From: Planktothrix paucivesiculata PCC 9631
Lineage (GTDB): Bacteria > Cyanobacteriota > Cyanobacteriia > Cyanobacteriales > Microcoleaceae
Direction of reading: 5' to 3'
Assembly (NCBI RefSeq): GCF_900009265.2
Contig: NZ_LR735013.1
Coordinates: forward strand, 74,588 to 111,047
Length of the DNA: 36,460 nucleotides
Under the pieces are notes generated by a model. The model worked only from the letters and a program-made list of their open reading frames with translations. It had not been told where the DNA came from and did no database searches. The first letter of the stretch is position 1, and every line of letters starts with the position of its first letter. Both the position numbers and the translations under genes were made by a program. Positions 17,667 through 25,414 of the stretch are shown here, one piece after another.

Positions 17667-17773
17667 ATCAGTTATCAGTCATCAGTTAACAGTTATCAGT
17701 GTAGAGATGTGCCATGGCGCGTCTCTGCCAGTGCTGTTGACTGATAACTGATAACTGATAACTGATAACTGAT
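17667..17773. repeat. Inverted TATCAGT/ACTGATA arrays around a 24-bp palindrome
   Basis: A left block of TATCAGT-type heptads (17667-17700) faces a right block of five ACTGATA heptads (17737-17773). The blocks are complementary and could pair. Between them is a near-perfect palindrome AGAGATGTGCCATGGC... (17703-17726) in which every base pairs if G-T pairs are allowed. The right block ends 3 bp from the stop of the CapA-like gene. Confidence 0.85.
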
Positions 17774-17776
17774 TCT

Positions 17777-19432
17777 CTAGGGTTTTTTGATCAAAATTTT
17801 GCCTTCATTATCAATTTTTAAAGGGGTTTTAGGAAAATCTTTTTGGGTGAGATTGCGAATTAAATTAATACTTTTATCACGATTATCTAAATTAGGAATC
17901 CCTTGGGAGTTTAACTGAACAGGAATAATTTTACCCTCAATAAAATCTCCTTGAGGATTAACTTTTGCTTCCAAAATCAAAGAATATCCCAACTCCCCAC
18001 TGGTTGATAAAGTTCGATATCCCATAAAATTCCCCAGAGAATAAGCAATTAATTTCCCTTTATATAACTCCAATGCCCTCGGAACATGGGGGCCATGACC
18101 TAAAATTAAATCCGCCCCCGCATCAATCATACTATGGGCGAAAAGCACTAAATTTCCGCGATTTTCCCCATAGAAATATTCAGTTTTATTTCTCACATTT
18201 AAAGCTCCAGTTCCCTCCGCCCCACCATGAAAAGAAATAACCACAAAATCGGCATTTTTTTGAGCTTGTGTAACTAATTTTTTTCCCGCTTCAATATCAC
18301 TTAAATTATTATGATAATCATAATTACTAAAGGCAATAAACGCTGTTTTTACCCCTTTAACTTCATCATAAACAATTTTTCCTTTTTCTCCGACCGCCTT
18401 CATGCCTAGCTGATTAATATTTTGAATAGTATCTTTAAACCCGGTTTCAAAAAAATCAAAGGAATGATTATTTGCCACACTTAAAATATTAAACCCCGCA
18501 TCCTTGAGTAAAGCCGTATATTCGGGAGGAGTCCGAAAGGCAAAGACTAAGCCACGACCGATATTTTTAGCACTATTAGGATATTTAGTTAAAGTGCTTT
18601 CAAAATTTCCAAACACAATATCGCCTTTCAATTCCGATTTAACCCCAGTAAATAAAGCGGCTTTATTAGCGGATAATTTATTAGAGGGATAATTAGTCCC
18701 AGGAATAATATCACCGACGGCCCGAATGGTAATTCGTAAATCTGGACTAATGGGATTTTCTAGGGTTTTTAGAGCTAATTGAGAGACTTGATTGAGATTT
18801 TTTAGGGTGGTGGTGGGAGAAATTTGGTTGGGTGTGGTAATGGTTTCTGTCGAAAAGGAAAAGGCGGGAATTTGAGCTAAACTTGAAGATATTCCTTGAG
18901 GGATTTCTGTTAAAAAAGTATTAATTTTTTCTTGATTTTGATTAAATAGAATTCCCGATAGGGGTAAAACCATTAAACTAACAGAACCCACAATTAACCA
19001 AGGCTTAGAAATAGAAACTTGAGGTTTAGGAAGGGCAACTTTTAGGGCAGGAAAGGTTAGTTTAGGAAAGGATAACCCTATCTTCTGATTTTTTGGAGGT
19101 TTTGGAGGTTTTTGAGGTTCTGGGGGTGTTGGGATAGATTCCCGCAAGACTAGGGTTTGTGTCCAGCCTGGTTTTTTTTGACCGCGACAGATTCCAGAAA
19201 TTGTCACCGACCCAATTACAGGGGATTGTAACCGCATTAACCCATTCTGAACAACCCGAACACTCCCTTGAATATCGGGAAGTTGTTCAGACTCCAAAAC
19301 GACCTGGAGATGATCGTCTTGACGAGTCACCTTTGCGCTCACTCCCTTGGATTGTAACGCTTGGTTGATTAAAATTGCGATCGCATTGGCATCACCAGTT
19401 TTTGCCAAGGCGATAGTCTGATAGTCACTCAC
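17777..19432 (-). CDS. CapA-family (PGA_cap) protein with membrane anchor
   Basis: This is a 551-residue protein. The C-terminal half (about 229-500) is a PGA_cap/CapA domain with a metallophosphatase-like fold: AVGDIIPG, FGNFESTL, VANNHSFDF, ISFHGGAEGT and GHGPHVPRALE supply the usual metal-binding residues. In Bacillus, CapA takes part in poly-gamma-glutamate export; cyanobacterial homologues have no proven role. The N-terminal ~100 residues form a small soluble domain. A proline- and lysine-rich linker (about 105-140) and one transmembrane helix (about 143-165, WLIVGSVSLMVLPLSGIL) follow, so the CapA domain probably lies outside the cytoplasmic membrane. The start is GTG 19432, with AGGAG 6 nt upstream. 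It is divergent from rfbB. No other capsule genes are adjacent. Confidence 0.88.
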   Translation of the reverse strand: MSDYQTIALAKTGDANAIAILINQALQSKGVSAKVTRQDDHLQVVLESEQLPDIQGSVRVVQNGLMRLQSPVIGSVTISGICRGQKKPGWTQTLVLRESIPTPPEPQKPPKPPKNQKIGLSFPKLTFPALKVALPKPQVSISKPWLIVGSVSLMVLPLSGILFNQNQEKINTFLTEIPQGISSSLAQIPAFSFSTETITTPNQISPTTTLKNLNQVSQLALKTLENPISPDLRITIRAVGDIIPGTNYPSNKLSANKAALFTGVKSELKGDIVFGNFESTLTKYPNSAKNIGRGLVFAFRTPPEYTALLKDAGFNILSVANNHSFDFFETGFKDTIQNINQLGMKAVGEKGKIVYDEVKGVKTAFIAFSNYDYHNNLSDIEAGKKLVTQAQKNADFVVISFHGGAEGTGALNVRNKTEYFYGENRGNLVLFAHSMIDAGADLILGHGPHVPRALELYKGKLIAYSLGNFMGYRTLSTSGELGYSLILEAKVNPQGDFIEGKIIPVQLNSQGIPNLDNRDKSINLIRNLTQKDFPKTPLKIDNEGKILIKKP

Positions 19433-19628
19433 TCCAATCTCCTAACAACCACTTCAATATCTTATGATTAAGTGGCATTCTAGGGTCAATATCAACTTTC
19501 TGTTTTTTGGCACAATTTCCCTTAGTTAGCCACTGCAACGAGTACAATGATCAAGAGTTTATCGGATCAGGGCTTGAAACAGAATTTTCAGTATTATTTT
19601 TATAGACAGATCTTGGGAGGATATAACC

Positions 19629-20732
19629 TTGGCCGTTCAGTATAGTTACGATAACACTAGCAACCGTTCACCCCATTGCATTCTGATTACTGGGGGCGCC
19701 GGGTTTATTGGCTCAAACTTTGTCCATCATTGGTTTAGCGCCTATCCCGATGACCGGATTGTGGTTTTAGATGCGCTGACCTATGCGGGAAATCTGCAAA
19801 ATATTGTTAGTTTGGAACATAATCCTAATTTTCGGTTTGTGCAAGGGGATATTTGCGATCGCCCTTTAATTGATAGTTTATTGAAAGAAGAACAGATCAA
19901 TACTATTGCCCATTTTGCCGCAGAATCCCATGTTGATCGGTCAATTATTGGCCCCGGTGCTTTTGTACAAACCAATGTAGTCGGGACATTTACCCTATTA
20001 GAAGCCTTTCGTCAATATTGGATAGCCCAGGGTCAACCGGAACATTATCGGTTTCTGCACGTTTCCACCGATGAAGTCTATGGAAGTCTGGGCCCAAATG
20101 ATCATGCGTTTACCGAACAGACTCCTTACACACCTAATAGTCCCTATTCCGCCTCAAAAGCGGGCAGTGATCATTTAGCTCGCGCCTATTATCATACCTA
20201 CGGAATGCCGACAATTATTACTAATTGTTCTAATAATTATGGGCCCTATCATTATCCTGAAAAACTAATTCCGTTAATGTGTATTAACGCTTTATTAGGC
20301 AAACCCCTTCCGGTTTATGGCGACGGTGAAAATGTGCGAGATTGGTTGTATGTTTTAGATCATTGTCGAGCTTTAGATGCGGTGATTCATAACGGAAGAA
20401 TTGGAGAAACTTATAATATTGGGGGAAATAATGAAGTTAAGAATATTGATTTAGTTAAAATGTTATGTCGGATTATGGATGAATTAGCCGTTCATTTACC
20501 CGTGAAACCTTCTAATCAATTAATTACCTTTGTTAAAGATAGGGCTGGACATGATCGACGCTATGCCATTGATGCGACTAAAATTAAAACGGAATTAGGC
20601 TGGGCGCCCTTAGTCACCGTTGAAGAAGGCTTACGTCAAACTATTGGTTGGTATTTGACCCATCGCAGTTGGTGGGAACCTTTATTATCAGAGGAATATC
20701 AAGCCTATTATCGTCAAGTTTATCCATCTTAA
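19629..20732 (+). CDS. rfbB: dTDP-glucose 4,6-dehydratase
   Basis: This is a 367-residue extended short-chain dehydrogenase. The NAD-binding motif GGAGFIGSN is at about residues 22-30, STDEVYGSL carries the acidic catalytic pair, and SPYSASKAGSDH has the Tyr-x3-Lys (Tyr about 173). NNYGPYHYPEKLIPL and GDGENVRDWLYV follow. It converts dTDP-glucose to dTDP-4-keto-6-deoxyglucose, the first committed step towards dTDP-rhamnose and other deoxysugars of surface polysaccharides. The start is a TTG at 19629 with a good GGGAGG ribosome site 8 nt upstream; no ATG gives the full N-terminus. No other rml genes are in the window, so the pathway genes are elsewhere. Confidence 0.95.
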   Translation: MAVQYSYDNTSNRSPHCILITGGAGFIGSNFVHHWFSAYPDDRIVVLDALTYAGNLQNIVSLEHNPNFRFVQGDICDRPLIDSLLKEEQINTIAHFAAESHVDRSIIGPGAFVQTNVVGTFTLLEAFRQYWIAQGQPEHYRFLHVSTDEVYGSLGPNDHAFTEQTPYTPNSPYSASKAGSDHLARAYYHTYGMPTIITNCSNNYGPYHYPEKLIPLMCINALLGKPLPVYGDGENVRDWLYVLDHCRALDAVIHNGRIGETYNIGGNNEVKNIDLVKMLCRIMDELAVHLPVKPSNQLITFVKDRAGHDRRYAIDATKIKTELGWAPLVTVEEGLRQTIGWYLTHRSWWEPLLSEEYQAYYRQVYPS

Positions 20733-20736
20733 AGAA

Positions 20737-20962
20737 AGGGAATAGGGAATAGGGAATACTTCGACTTCGCTCAGTAACAGGGGAATAGTTCAGTTATTAG
20801 CCGTCGCGCCTAACAGTTAGGACAAAGATTGATCATCAAACCTAGACGGTAAAATATTAATCCTCCTTCCTATTCCCTATTCCCTATTCCCTATTCCCCA
20901 TTACCCATTACCTATTACCTGTTCCCTGTTCCCTGTTCCCTGTTCCCTGTTCCCTGTTCCCT
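20737..20962. repeat. Repeat-filled spacer: AGGGAAT, TATTCCC and GTTCCCT heptads
   Basis: Three copies of AGGGAAT (20737-20757) are followed by one copy of the 29-bp ACTTCGACTTCGCTCAGTAAC-type unit (about 20758-20780) and a palindrome CCTAACaGTTAGG (20809-20821). Four TATTCCC heptads (20871-20898) and six GTTCCCT heptads (20921-20962) complete it. The first and fourth blocks are complementary. It separates rfbB from the convergent small gene ending at 20964. Confidence 0.9.
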
Positions 20963-20963
20963 C

Positions 20964-21305
20964 CTAAAAATCATTCAATTCGGCAATGATATCTAAACTA
21001 TCTTTATCTTTATTGGCTTTATAAACAGGATGAATAATATCTTCTAAATATAATTTACCCTCTTGATAAGATATATAAAGTTTCCAGTTTTCTGCATCAT
21101 CAATTTTTGCACAATAAAGGGGAATTTGTGTGCCCTTGATGCGTTTGAGTTTGGTTTTATAAAACCGTTGATAGCGATAGCAAGATTCGTCTTGAAGTTC
21201 GGCTAAAACCTCTAAAAAACGACCTCGCAATGGCAAAGGAAGTAGTTTTAAGGCTTTGCGAATAATCCCGCGTTCATCAATGAGTGCTGGTAGCGACTGT
21301 AACAT
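20964..21305 (-). CDS. Small hypothetical protein, faint RelE-like features
   Basis: I do not recognise this 113-residue protein with confidence. After an N-terminal helical part (IDERGIIRKALKLLPLPLRG), a basic stretch KTKLKRIKGTQIPLYCAKID leads into WKLYISYQEGKLYLEDIIHP. That is the order (basic loop, aromatic-rich strands, a final isoleucine-rich strand) seen in RelE/HigB-type mRNA interferases, but the usual catalytic residues cannot be assigned. Its ATG (21305) overlaps the end of the upstream gene by 29 bp in another frame, so the two are probably translated together. A STRR array starts 1 bp after its stop codon. Confidence 0.6.
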   Translation of the reverse strand: MLQSLPALIDERGIIRKALKLLPLPLRGRFLEVLAELQDESCYRYQRFYKTKLKRIKGTQIPLYCAKIDDAENWKLYISYQEGKLYLEDIIHPVYKANKDKDSLDIIAELNDF

Positions 21306-21690
21306 GATTTGATTTGACCTCCGTTAAGGGTTTGGGGGGTAAGAAAGACTGATAAATTGATTCTCCAACTTGTTGATAAATTTCAGCCACAAACTGACTA
21401 TCAACCACTCTAAATAAAGTAATAATTATCCGATCAAATAAAGGATCATTATCAACAGTTAAAATCACTCGCAGGTAATAATTAACAATAAAAGAATAGA
21501 GAGATGACCCATAATCCTCTAAGCCATCAAATTGATGAAACTGATGGATTCTTCTTTCTTGATCCCTTTTATCTTCTAATAATAAGGCAGAATATTCATG
21601 AAGTTGTTGTACAATAATATCATGTTCCGCTTCACTATGGTTCTTTAAATCCGCCTCAAATTGTTCCGTAGACTCAAATATAATTTCCAT
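21277..21690 (-). CDS. Small hypothetical protein, first gene of an overlapping pair
   Basis: This is a 137-residue protein of unknown function. It is rich in Glu, Asp and His in its first half (EQFEADLKNHSEAEHDIIVQ) and has strands with LYSFIVNYYLRVILTVDND and DRIIITLFRVV, followed by a helix EIYQQVGESIYQSFL. The tail is polar. I chose ATG 21690 because a GGGAG lies 8 nt upstream; the longer reading from TTG 21705 would include that ribosome site. It overlaps the next gene by 29 bp. The pair might be a toxin-antitoxin-like or other two-component module, with either gene in either role; nothing in the sequence decides this. Confidence 0.6.
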   Translation of the reverse strand: MEIIFESTEQFEADLKNHSEAEHDIIVQQLHEYSALLLEDKRDQERRIHQFHQFDGLEDYGSSLYSFIVNYYLRVILTVDNDPLFDRIIITLFRVVDSQFVAEIYQQVGESIYQSFLPPKPLTEVKSNHVTVATSTH

Positions 21691-21798
21691 GACCTCAACT
21701 CCCAAACTAACATTTGATTATCCAGAATTGTTGATAATATTATCTTAAAATAGACCGATATCGGTTTTATTTTTGTGTGCGATTGAATAACTCCGCCA

Positions 21799-22464
21799 TC
21801 AGGTGAGAATTGAAGATTGATTGAGAAGATTAGATAATGTATAAGTTAACTTATCTCCTATCCCCGCGACCCAATTTTCATCCTGTTGGGTATAACTCCG
21901 AGGAGCATTAGCGCCCAGAATTAAAACCCCCTCATCACCGAGAGGTTGACAAATCACGCCCTGGGTATTTTCGGGTAAATAATCAAATTCAATTCTACCC
22001 GGATATAAGGCTAAATTCACTAAATAAATGGGTTTCTGTTTGTCTATCACCCGTTGTAAAATTGGCCCGGGTTTAACCTGAGAACTATTTCCTAATACTC
22101 CTCGCCTTAATAACACTTCCCCCTGATAATAAACCACAACAGAACGGGTGACGGTATTGGTTAATAATAAATGAGAAGCCCAAGCTAATTCCGCTTGAAC
22201 TAATTGGGGTAAATCCGGTTTTAATTCAAACCCTTGTTCTCCGATTAAATCCACAGCATCCGGTGATTTGGGTTGAATTTGTTGCCACAATAACCCCGTT
22301 AAAATCAACACCGCACTTAAAATCACCCCCAAGGCATCGGAACGGGCTTGAGAGTTGAATAATTCGGGGGTTAGGAGCCGATTTATTAGGAGTAATATCC
22401 CGCCCAAACTACCTGCAAAAATAGGGAGTAATCTTAATATTTGATTGCGATCGGATTTTGCCAT
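21799..22464 (-). CDS. Cofactor assembly of complex C subunit B (CCB-like)
   Basis: This 221-residue protein matches the cyanobacterial homologues of the CCB proteins, which attach heme c-i to cytochrome b6. Two hydrophobic helices lie at the N-terminus (about 10-30 and 43-60), and then a soluble domain contains AELAWASHLLLTNT, VVVYYQGEVLLRRG, PIYLVNLALYPGRIEFDYLP and GVLILGANAPRSY. It probably sits in the thylakoid membrane with the soluble part on the stromal (cytoplasmic) side. The ATG at 22464 lacks a Shine-Dalgarno and is preceded by a heptad array. It follows rpaB on the same strand by about 110 bp but is separated from it by a terminator-like hairpin, so it is likely transcribed on its own. 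Confidence 0.8.
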   Translation of the reverse strand: MAKSDRNQILRLLPIFAGSLGGILLLINRLLTPELFNSQARSDALGVILSAVLILTGLLWQQIQPKSPDAVDLIGEQGFELKPDLPQLVQAELAWASHLLLTNTVTRSVVVYYQGEVLLRRGVLGNSSQVKPGPILQRVIDKQKPIYLVNLALYPGRIEFDYLPENTQGVICQPLGDEGVLILGANAPRSYTQQDENWVAGIGDKLTYTLSNLLNQSSILT

Positions 22465-22480
22465 GAAAGTATAGTAGGGA

Positions 22481-22510
22481 ATTACGAATTACGAATTACG
22501 AATTACGAAT
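22481..22510. repeat. ATTACGA heptad array upstream of the CCB-like gene
   Basis: There are four copies of ATTACGA (22481-22508) and a partial fifth. This is the complement of the ATTCGTA array at 1282-1312, so the same repeat family occurs in both orientations. Confidence 0.9.
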
Positions 22511-22530
22511 GGGGAATTTTAAAATTAAAG

Positions 22531-22550
22531 TCCCCCTTTTTTCAGGGGGA
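22531..22550 (-). terminator. Intrinsic terminator after rpaB
   Basis: The stem TCCCCC / GGGGGA (22550-22531 on the minus strand) encloses the loop TGAAAAAA and is followed by CTTTAATTTT. It lies about 25 bp past the rpaB stop. The motif CCCCCTTTTTTCAGGGGG is also a widespread cyanobacterial repeat. Confidence 0.65.
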
Positions 22551-22574
22551 TTTAGGGGGATCAGAATCCGGTTT

Positions 22575-23306
22575 TTAGCCGACTTCTCCGGGTTCAATAA
22601 TCCTTTGGAATAGATATCCTGTTCCCCGTGCGGTTAAGATTAATTCGGGATTACTCGGATCATCTTCTAACTTCGCCCGGAGGCGAGAAATATGAACATC
22701 TACCACCCGGGTATCGACGTGACGTTCTGGAGTATATCCCCAAACTTCTTGTAAAATTTCAGAACGGGAAAAAGGTTCACCAGAACGACTGACTAAGAGT
22801 TCTAATAAACTAAATTCCATCCCCGTTAAGCGGATGCGTTCATCTCCCTTGTAAACCTGTCGCTTGTTCGTATCAATCCTAATATTGCTAACCTGAATGA
22901 CACCAGAACTAGGAATACCCGAAGTTCCATTTTTGTCAATCCGACGTAATACGGAGCGAATTCTAGCTTCAAGCTCCTTGGGAGAAAAGGGTTTAACCAC
23001 ATAATCATCCGCCCCTAACTCTAAACCCGTAATCCGATCCGCCACGTCCCCCAAGGCTGTTAACATGATAATAGGAATATCGGATTCCTTGCGTAACTCC
23101 TGACAGACGCCATACCCGTCTAATTTGGGCATCATCACATCCAAAACCACTAAATCAGGATTGGTTTTGCGGAAGGTCTCTAGGGCTTCTTCTCCATCGG
23201 CTGCGGTTACGACATCGTAACCAATCATGGAAAGGCGAGTTTCCAAAATCCGGCGGATACTAGCCTCATCATCGACAACCAAAATTTTTTCTTTATGATT
23301 TTCCAA
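22575..23306 (-). CDS. rpaB: Response regulator RpaB (Ycf27), OmpR family
   Basis: This 243-residue protein has the cyanobacterial RpaB sequence pattern almost throughout. The receiver domain (about 8-120) has Asp12-Asp13 and the phosphoacceptor Asp56 in VLDVMMPKLDG, and it ends ADDYVVKPFSPKELEARIRS. A winged-helix DNA-binding domain follows (about 145-240) with RLTGMEFSLLELLVSRSG, ILQEVWGYTPERHVDTRVVD and TARGTGYLFQ. RpaB controls high-light and photosystem genes and binds HLR1 motifs, usually under the histidine kinase NblS. The start is a TTG, with GGGAG 12 nt upstream; no ATG matches the known N-terminus. It is divergent from radA. Confidence 0.96.
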   Translation of the reverse strand: MENHKEKILVVDDEASIRRILETRLSMIGYDVVTAADGEEALETFRKTNPDLVVLDVMMPKLDGYGVCQELRKESDIPIIMLTALGDVADRITGLELGADDYVVKPFSPKELEARIRSVLRRIDKNGTSGIPSSGVIQVSNIRIDTNKRQVYKGDERIRLTGMEFSLLELLVSRSGEPFSRSEILQEVWGYTPERHVDTRVVDVHISRLRAKLEDDPSNPELILTARGTGYLFQRIIEPGEVG

Positions 23307-23382
23307 TGGATTTCAACACTCCCTTAGTTAGATTAAGTTACAGTTTTGATCAAACAATAGTAAGACCAGCCACTAATATCGG

Positions 23383-23530
23383 TAATCAGTTATCAGTTAT
23401 TAGTAAAGAAAAGAATGATCAGCCACCAATAGCTGAAAAAACTAAAAAACCCTAACAACTCTTACACGGATTACGGATTACTGATTACTGATTATACTGA
23501 TAACTGATTACTGATAACTGATAACTGATG
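23383..23530. repeat. TATCAGT / ACTGATA heptads between rpaB and radA
   Basis: A short block of TATCAGT-type units (23383-23405) and a longer inverted block of ACTGATT/ACTGATA units (23467-23530) form complementary arms. The second block reaches to within 3 bp of the radA ATG and so occupies the place where a ribosome site would be. Confidence 0.9.
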
Positions 23531-23532
23531 AC

Positions 23533-25146
23533 ATGGCAAAGTCTCGTACCCTTTATGTTTGTCACGAATGTGGAGCCGAATTTCCTCAATATTTTGGCCG
23601 ATGCTCCGCTTGTCATGCCTGGAATTCCCTAGAAGAACAAATTGAACAACCCGCGCCTACGCCTTCCCAACGCTTTAGTTGGAGTCACCTCCAGGGAGAA
23701 AACCCCGAGGGTCTGGCCGAAGTAACTAAACCGGGACAACCCCGTGCTTCTTTTCTATTATCCCAAATTTCCGATCAATCCCAATCTCGAATGCCATCGG
23801 GTTATGGAGAGTTAGATCGGGTTTTGGGGGGTGGAATTGTACCCGGGTCTTTGGTTTTAATTGGGGGGGAACCCGGGATTGGCAAGTCTACCCTATTATT
23901 ACAGGTGGCTAATCTTTTGTCCTACACCAATCGGGTCTTGTATGTGTCGGCGGAGGAATCGGGACAACAGGTAAAATTGCGATCGCAACGTTTAGGCGTT
24001 GGTGAGGAGCTCGAAACCGAAACTACACCGGAAACTAAACCCGAAAATGGCAGTCAACATCCCCCAACCCCCACTGACCCCTTTACCGAACAACTGAAAA
24101 ATCATCAACCCAAACAACCAACATCCGCAGAAAACGGCGAAAACACAACCACTAAGCCGGAATCTGCGAGGATTTCTCATCAGGAACAAGATTTATATTT
24201 ACTCCCTGAAACCGATTTAGAAGTAATTTTAAGAGAGTTAGAATCCCTGAAACCGCAGTTAGCAGTAATTGATAGTATTCAGACGGTTTTTTTCTCCAGT
24301 CTCACCTCTGCACCGGGTTCGGTGGCGCAGGTGCGGGAATGTACGTCGGCGTTAATGCAAGTAGCTAAACGGGAAAATATTACCCTGTTAATTGTCGGTC
24401 ACGTTACCAAAGATGGGGGCATTGCTGGGCCGCGGGTTTTAGAACATTTAGTCGATACGGTATTATATTTTGAAGGCGATCGCTTTGCTTCCCATCGCTT
24501 ATTACGTTCGATGAAAAACCGTTTTGGCGCCACCCATGAAATCGGGGTGTTTGAAATGGTCGCCCATGGATTAAAAGAAGTTTCTAATCCCTCGGAATTA
24601 TTTTTAGGTAATCGAGATGACTTTTCCCCGGGAACCTCAACGGTGGTAGCCCTAGAAGGAACTCGGCCGATTGTGGTGGAAATTCAGGCTTTAGTTAGTC
24701 CGGCTAGTTACGGTTCAGCGCGACGGGCGACAACTGGGGTAGATAGTAGTCGATTATTACAAATTTTAGCGGTTTTAGAAAAACGGGTGGGGATTCCCCT
24801 ATCTAAATTGGATGCTTATGTGGCGTCGGTGGGGGGGTTAAAGGTCGAAGAACCGGCGGCGGACTTGGGGATAGCGATTGCGATTGTTGCTAGTTTCCGT
24901 GACCGGGTAGTTGACCCTCGGACGATTTTAATTGGGGAAATCGGTTTAGGGGGACAGGTGCGCCCGGTGTCTCAATTGGAACTACGGTTAAGGGAGGCGG
25001 CAAAACTGGGATTTAAACGGGCGATTATCCCTAAAGGTCAGAGTCCGGCGGATTTAGGGTTACAAATTATTCCGGTGAGTAAGGTGATTGATGCGATTAT
25101 TGCTTCTATCCCCGCCCAACCTCCAACCATGAATGATGAATTCTGA
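23533..25146 (+). CDS. radA: DNA repair protein RadA (Sms)
   Basis: This is a 537-residue RecA-related protein. A zinc finger with Cys10, Cys13, Cys24 and Cys27 opens it; Walker A GEPGIGKST is at about 112-120. The RadA-specific KNRFG (328-332) and a C-terminal Lon-like domain with VGGLKVEEPAADLGIA and IGEIGLGGQVRPV follow. RadA is a ring helicase that extends recombination intermediates. Between RSQRLGV (about 156) and DLYLLPETDLE (about 222) there is a ~65-residue proline-, threonine- and glutamate-rich insert that most RadA proteins lack. The ATG at 23533 has no Shine-Dalgarno; instead a heptad array abuts it. It is divergent from rpaB. Confidence 0.96.
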   Translation: MAKSRTLYVCHECGAEFPQYFGRCSACHAWNSLEEQIEQPAPTPSQRFSWSHLQGENPEGLAEVTKPGQPRASFLLSQISDQSQSRMPSGYGELDRVLGGGIVPGSLVLIGGEPGIGKSTLLLQVANLLSYTNRVLYVSAEESGQQVKLRSQRLGVGEELETETTPETKPENGSQHPPTPTDPFTEQLKNHQPKQPTSAENGENTTTKPESARISHQEQDLYLLPETDLEVILRELESLKPQLAVIDSIQTVFFSSLTSAPGSVAQVRECTSALMQVAKRENITLLIVGHVTKDGGIAGPRVLEHLVDTVLYFEGDRFASHRLLRSMKNRFGATHEIGVFEMVAHGLKEVSNPSELFLGNRDDFSPGTSTVVALEGTRPIVVEIQALVSPASYGSARRATTGVDSSRLLQILAVLEKRVGIPLSKLDAYVASVGGLKVEEPAADLGIAIAIVASFRDRVVDPRTILIGEIGLGGQVRPVSQLELRLREAAKLGFKRAIIPKGQSPADLGLQIIPVSKVIDAIIASIPAQPPTMNDEF

Positions 25147-25414
25147 TCCCAGAGTAATTAAATCAAGAAAAGCGTCTAATTTCACGAGTGAACTATTGGT
25201 ATATTTCTCCGATTATATCTGTTAAAATTGAAATGATGCAGGGAGCATTTAGGATGGAATATAGATACCGTAGTTTTTAAATAACTGGATTTTCTCAAAC
25301 AATCAGTGTATTTACGGAAAATCTGCGTTAATTATATACAGAAATTAAGATTTAAGTGGTGATCAAAAATAATCTCTACCACGAATATTTATAATCAGCT
25401 TACTTACAACCAAA

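Noticed and set aside
23307-23360. HLR1 (RpaB-binding) site in front of rpaB
   Set aside because: Only a single GTTACAGT half is present; the second repeat expected 2 bp away does not match, so autoregulation cannot be claimed.
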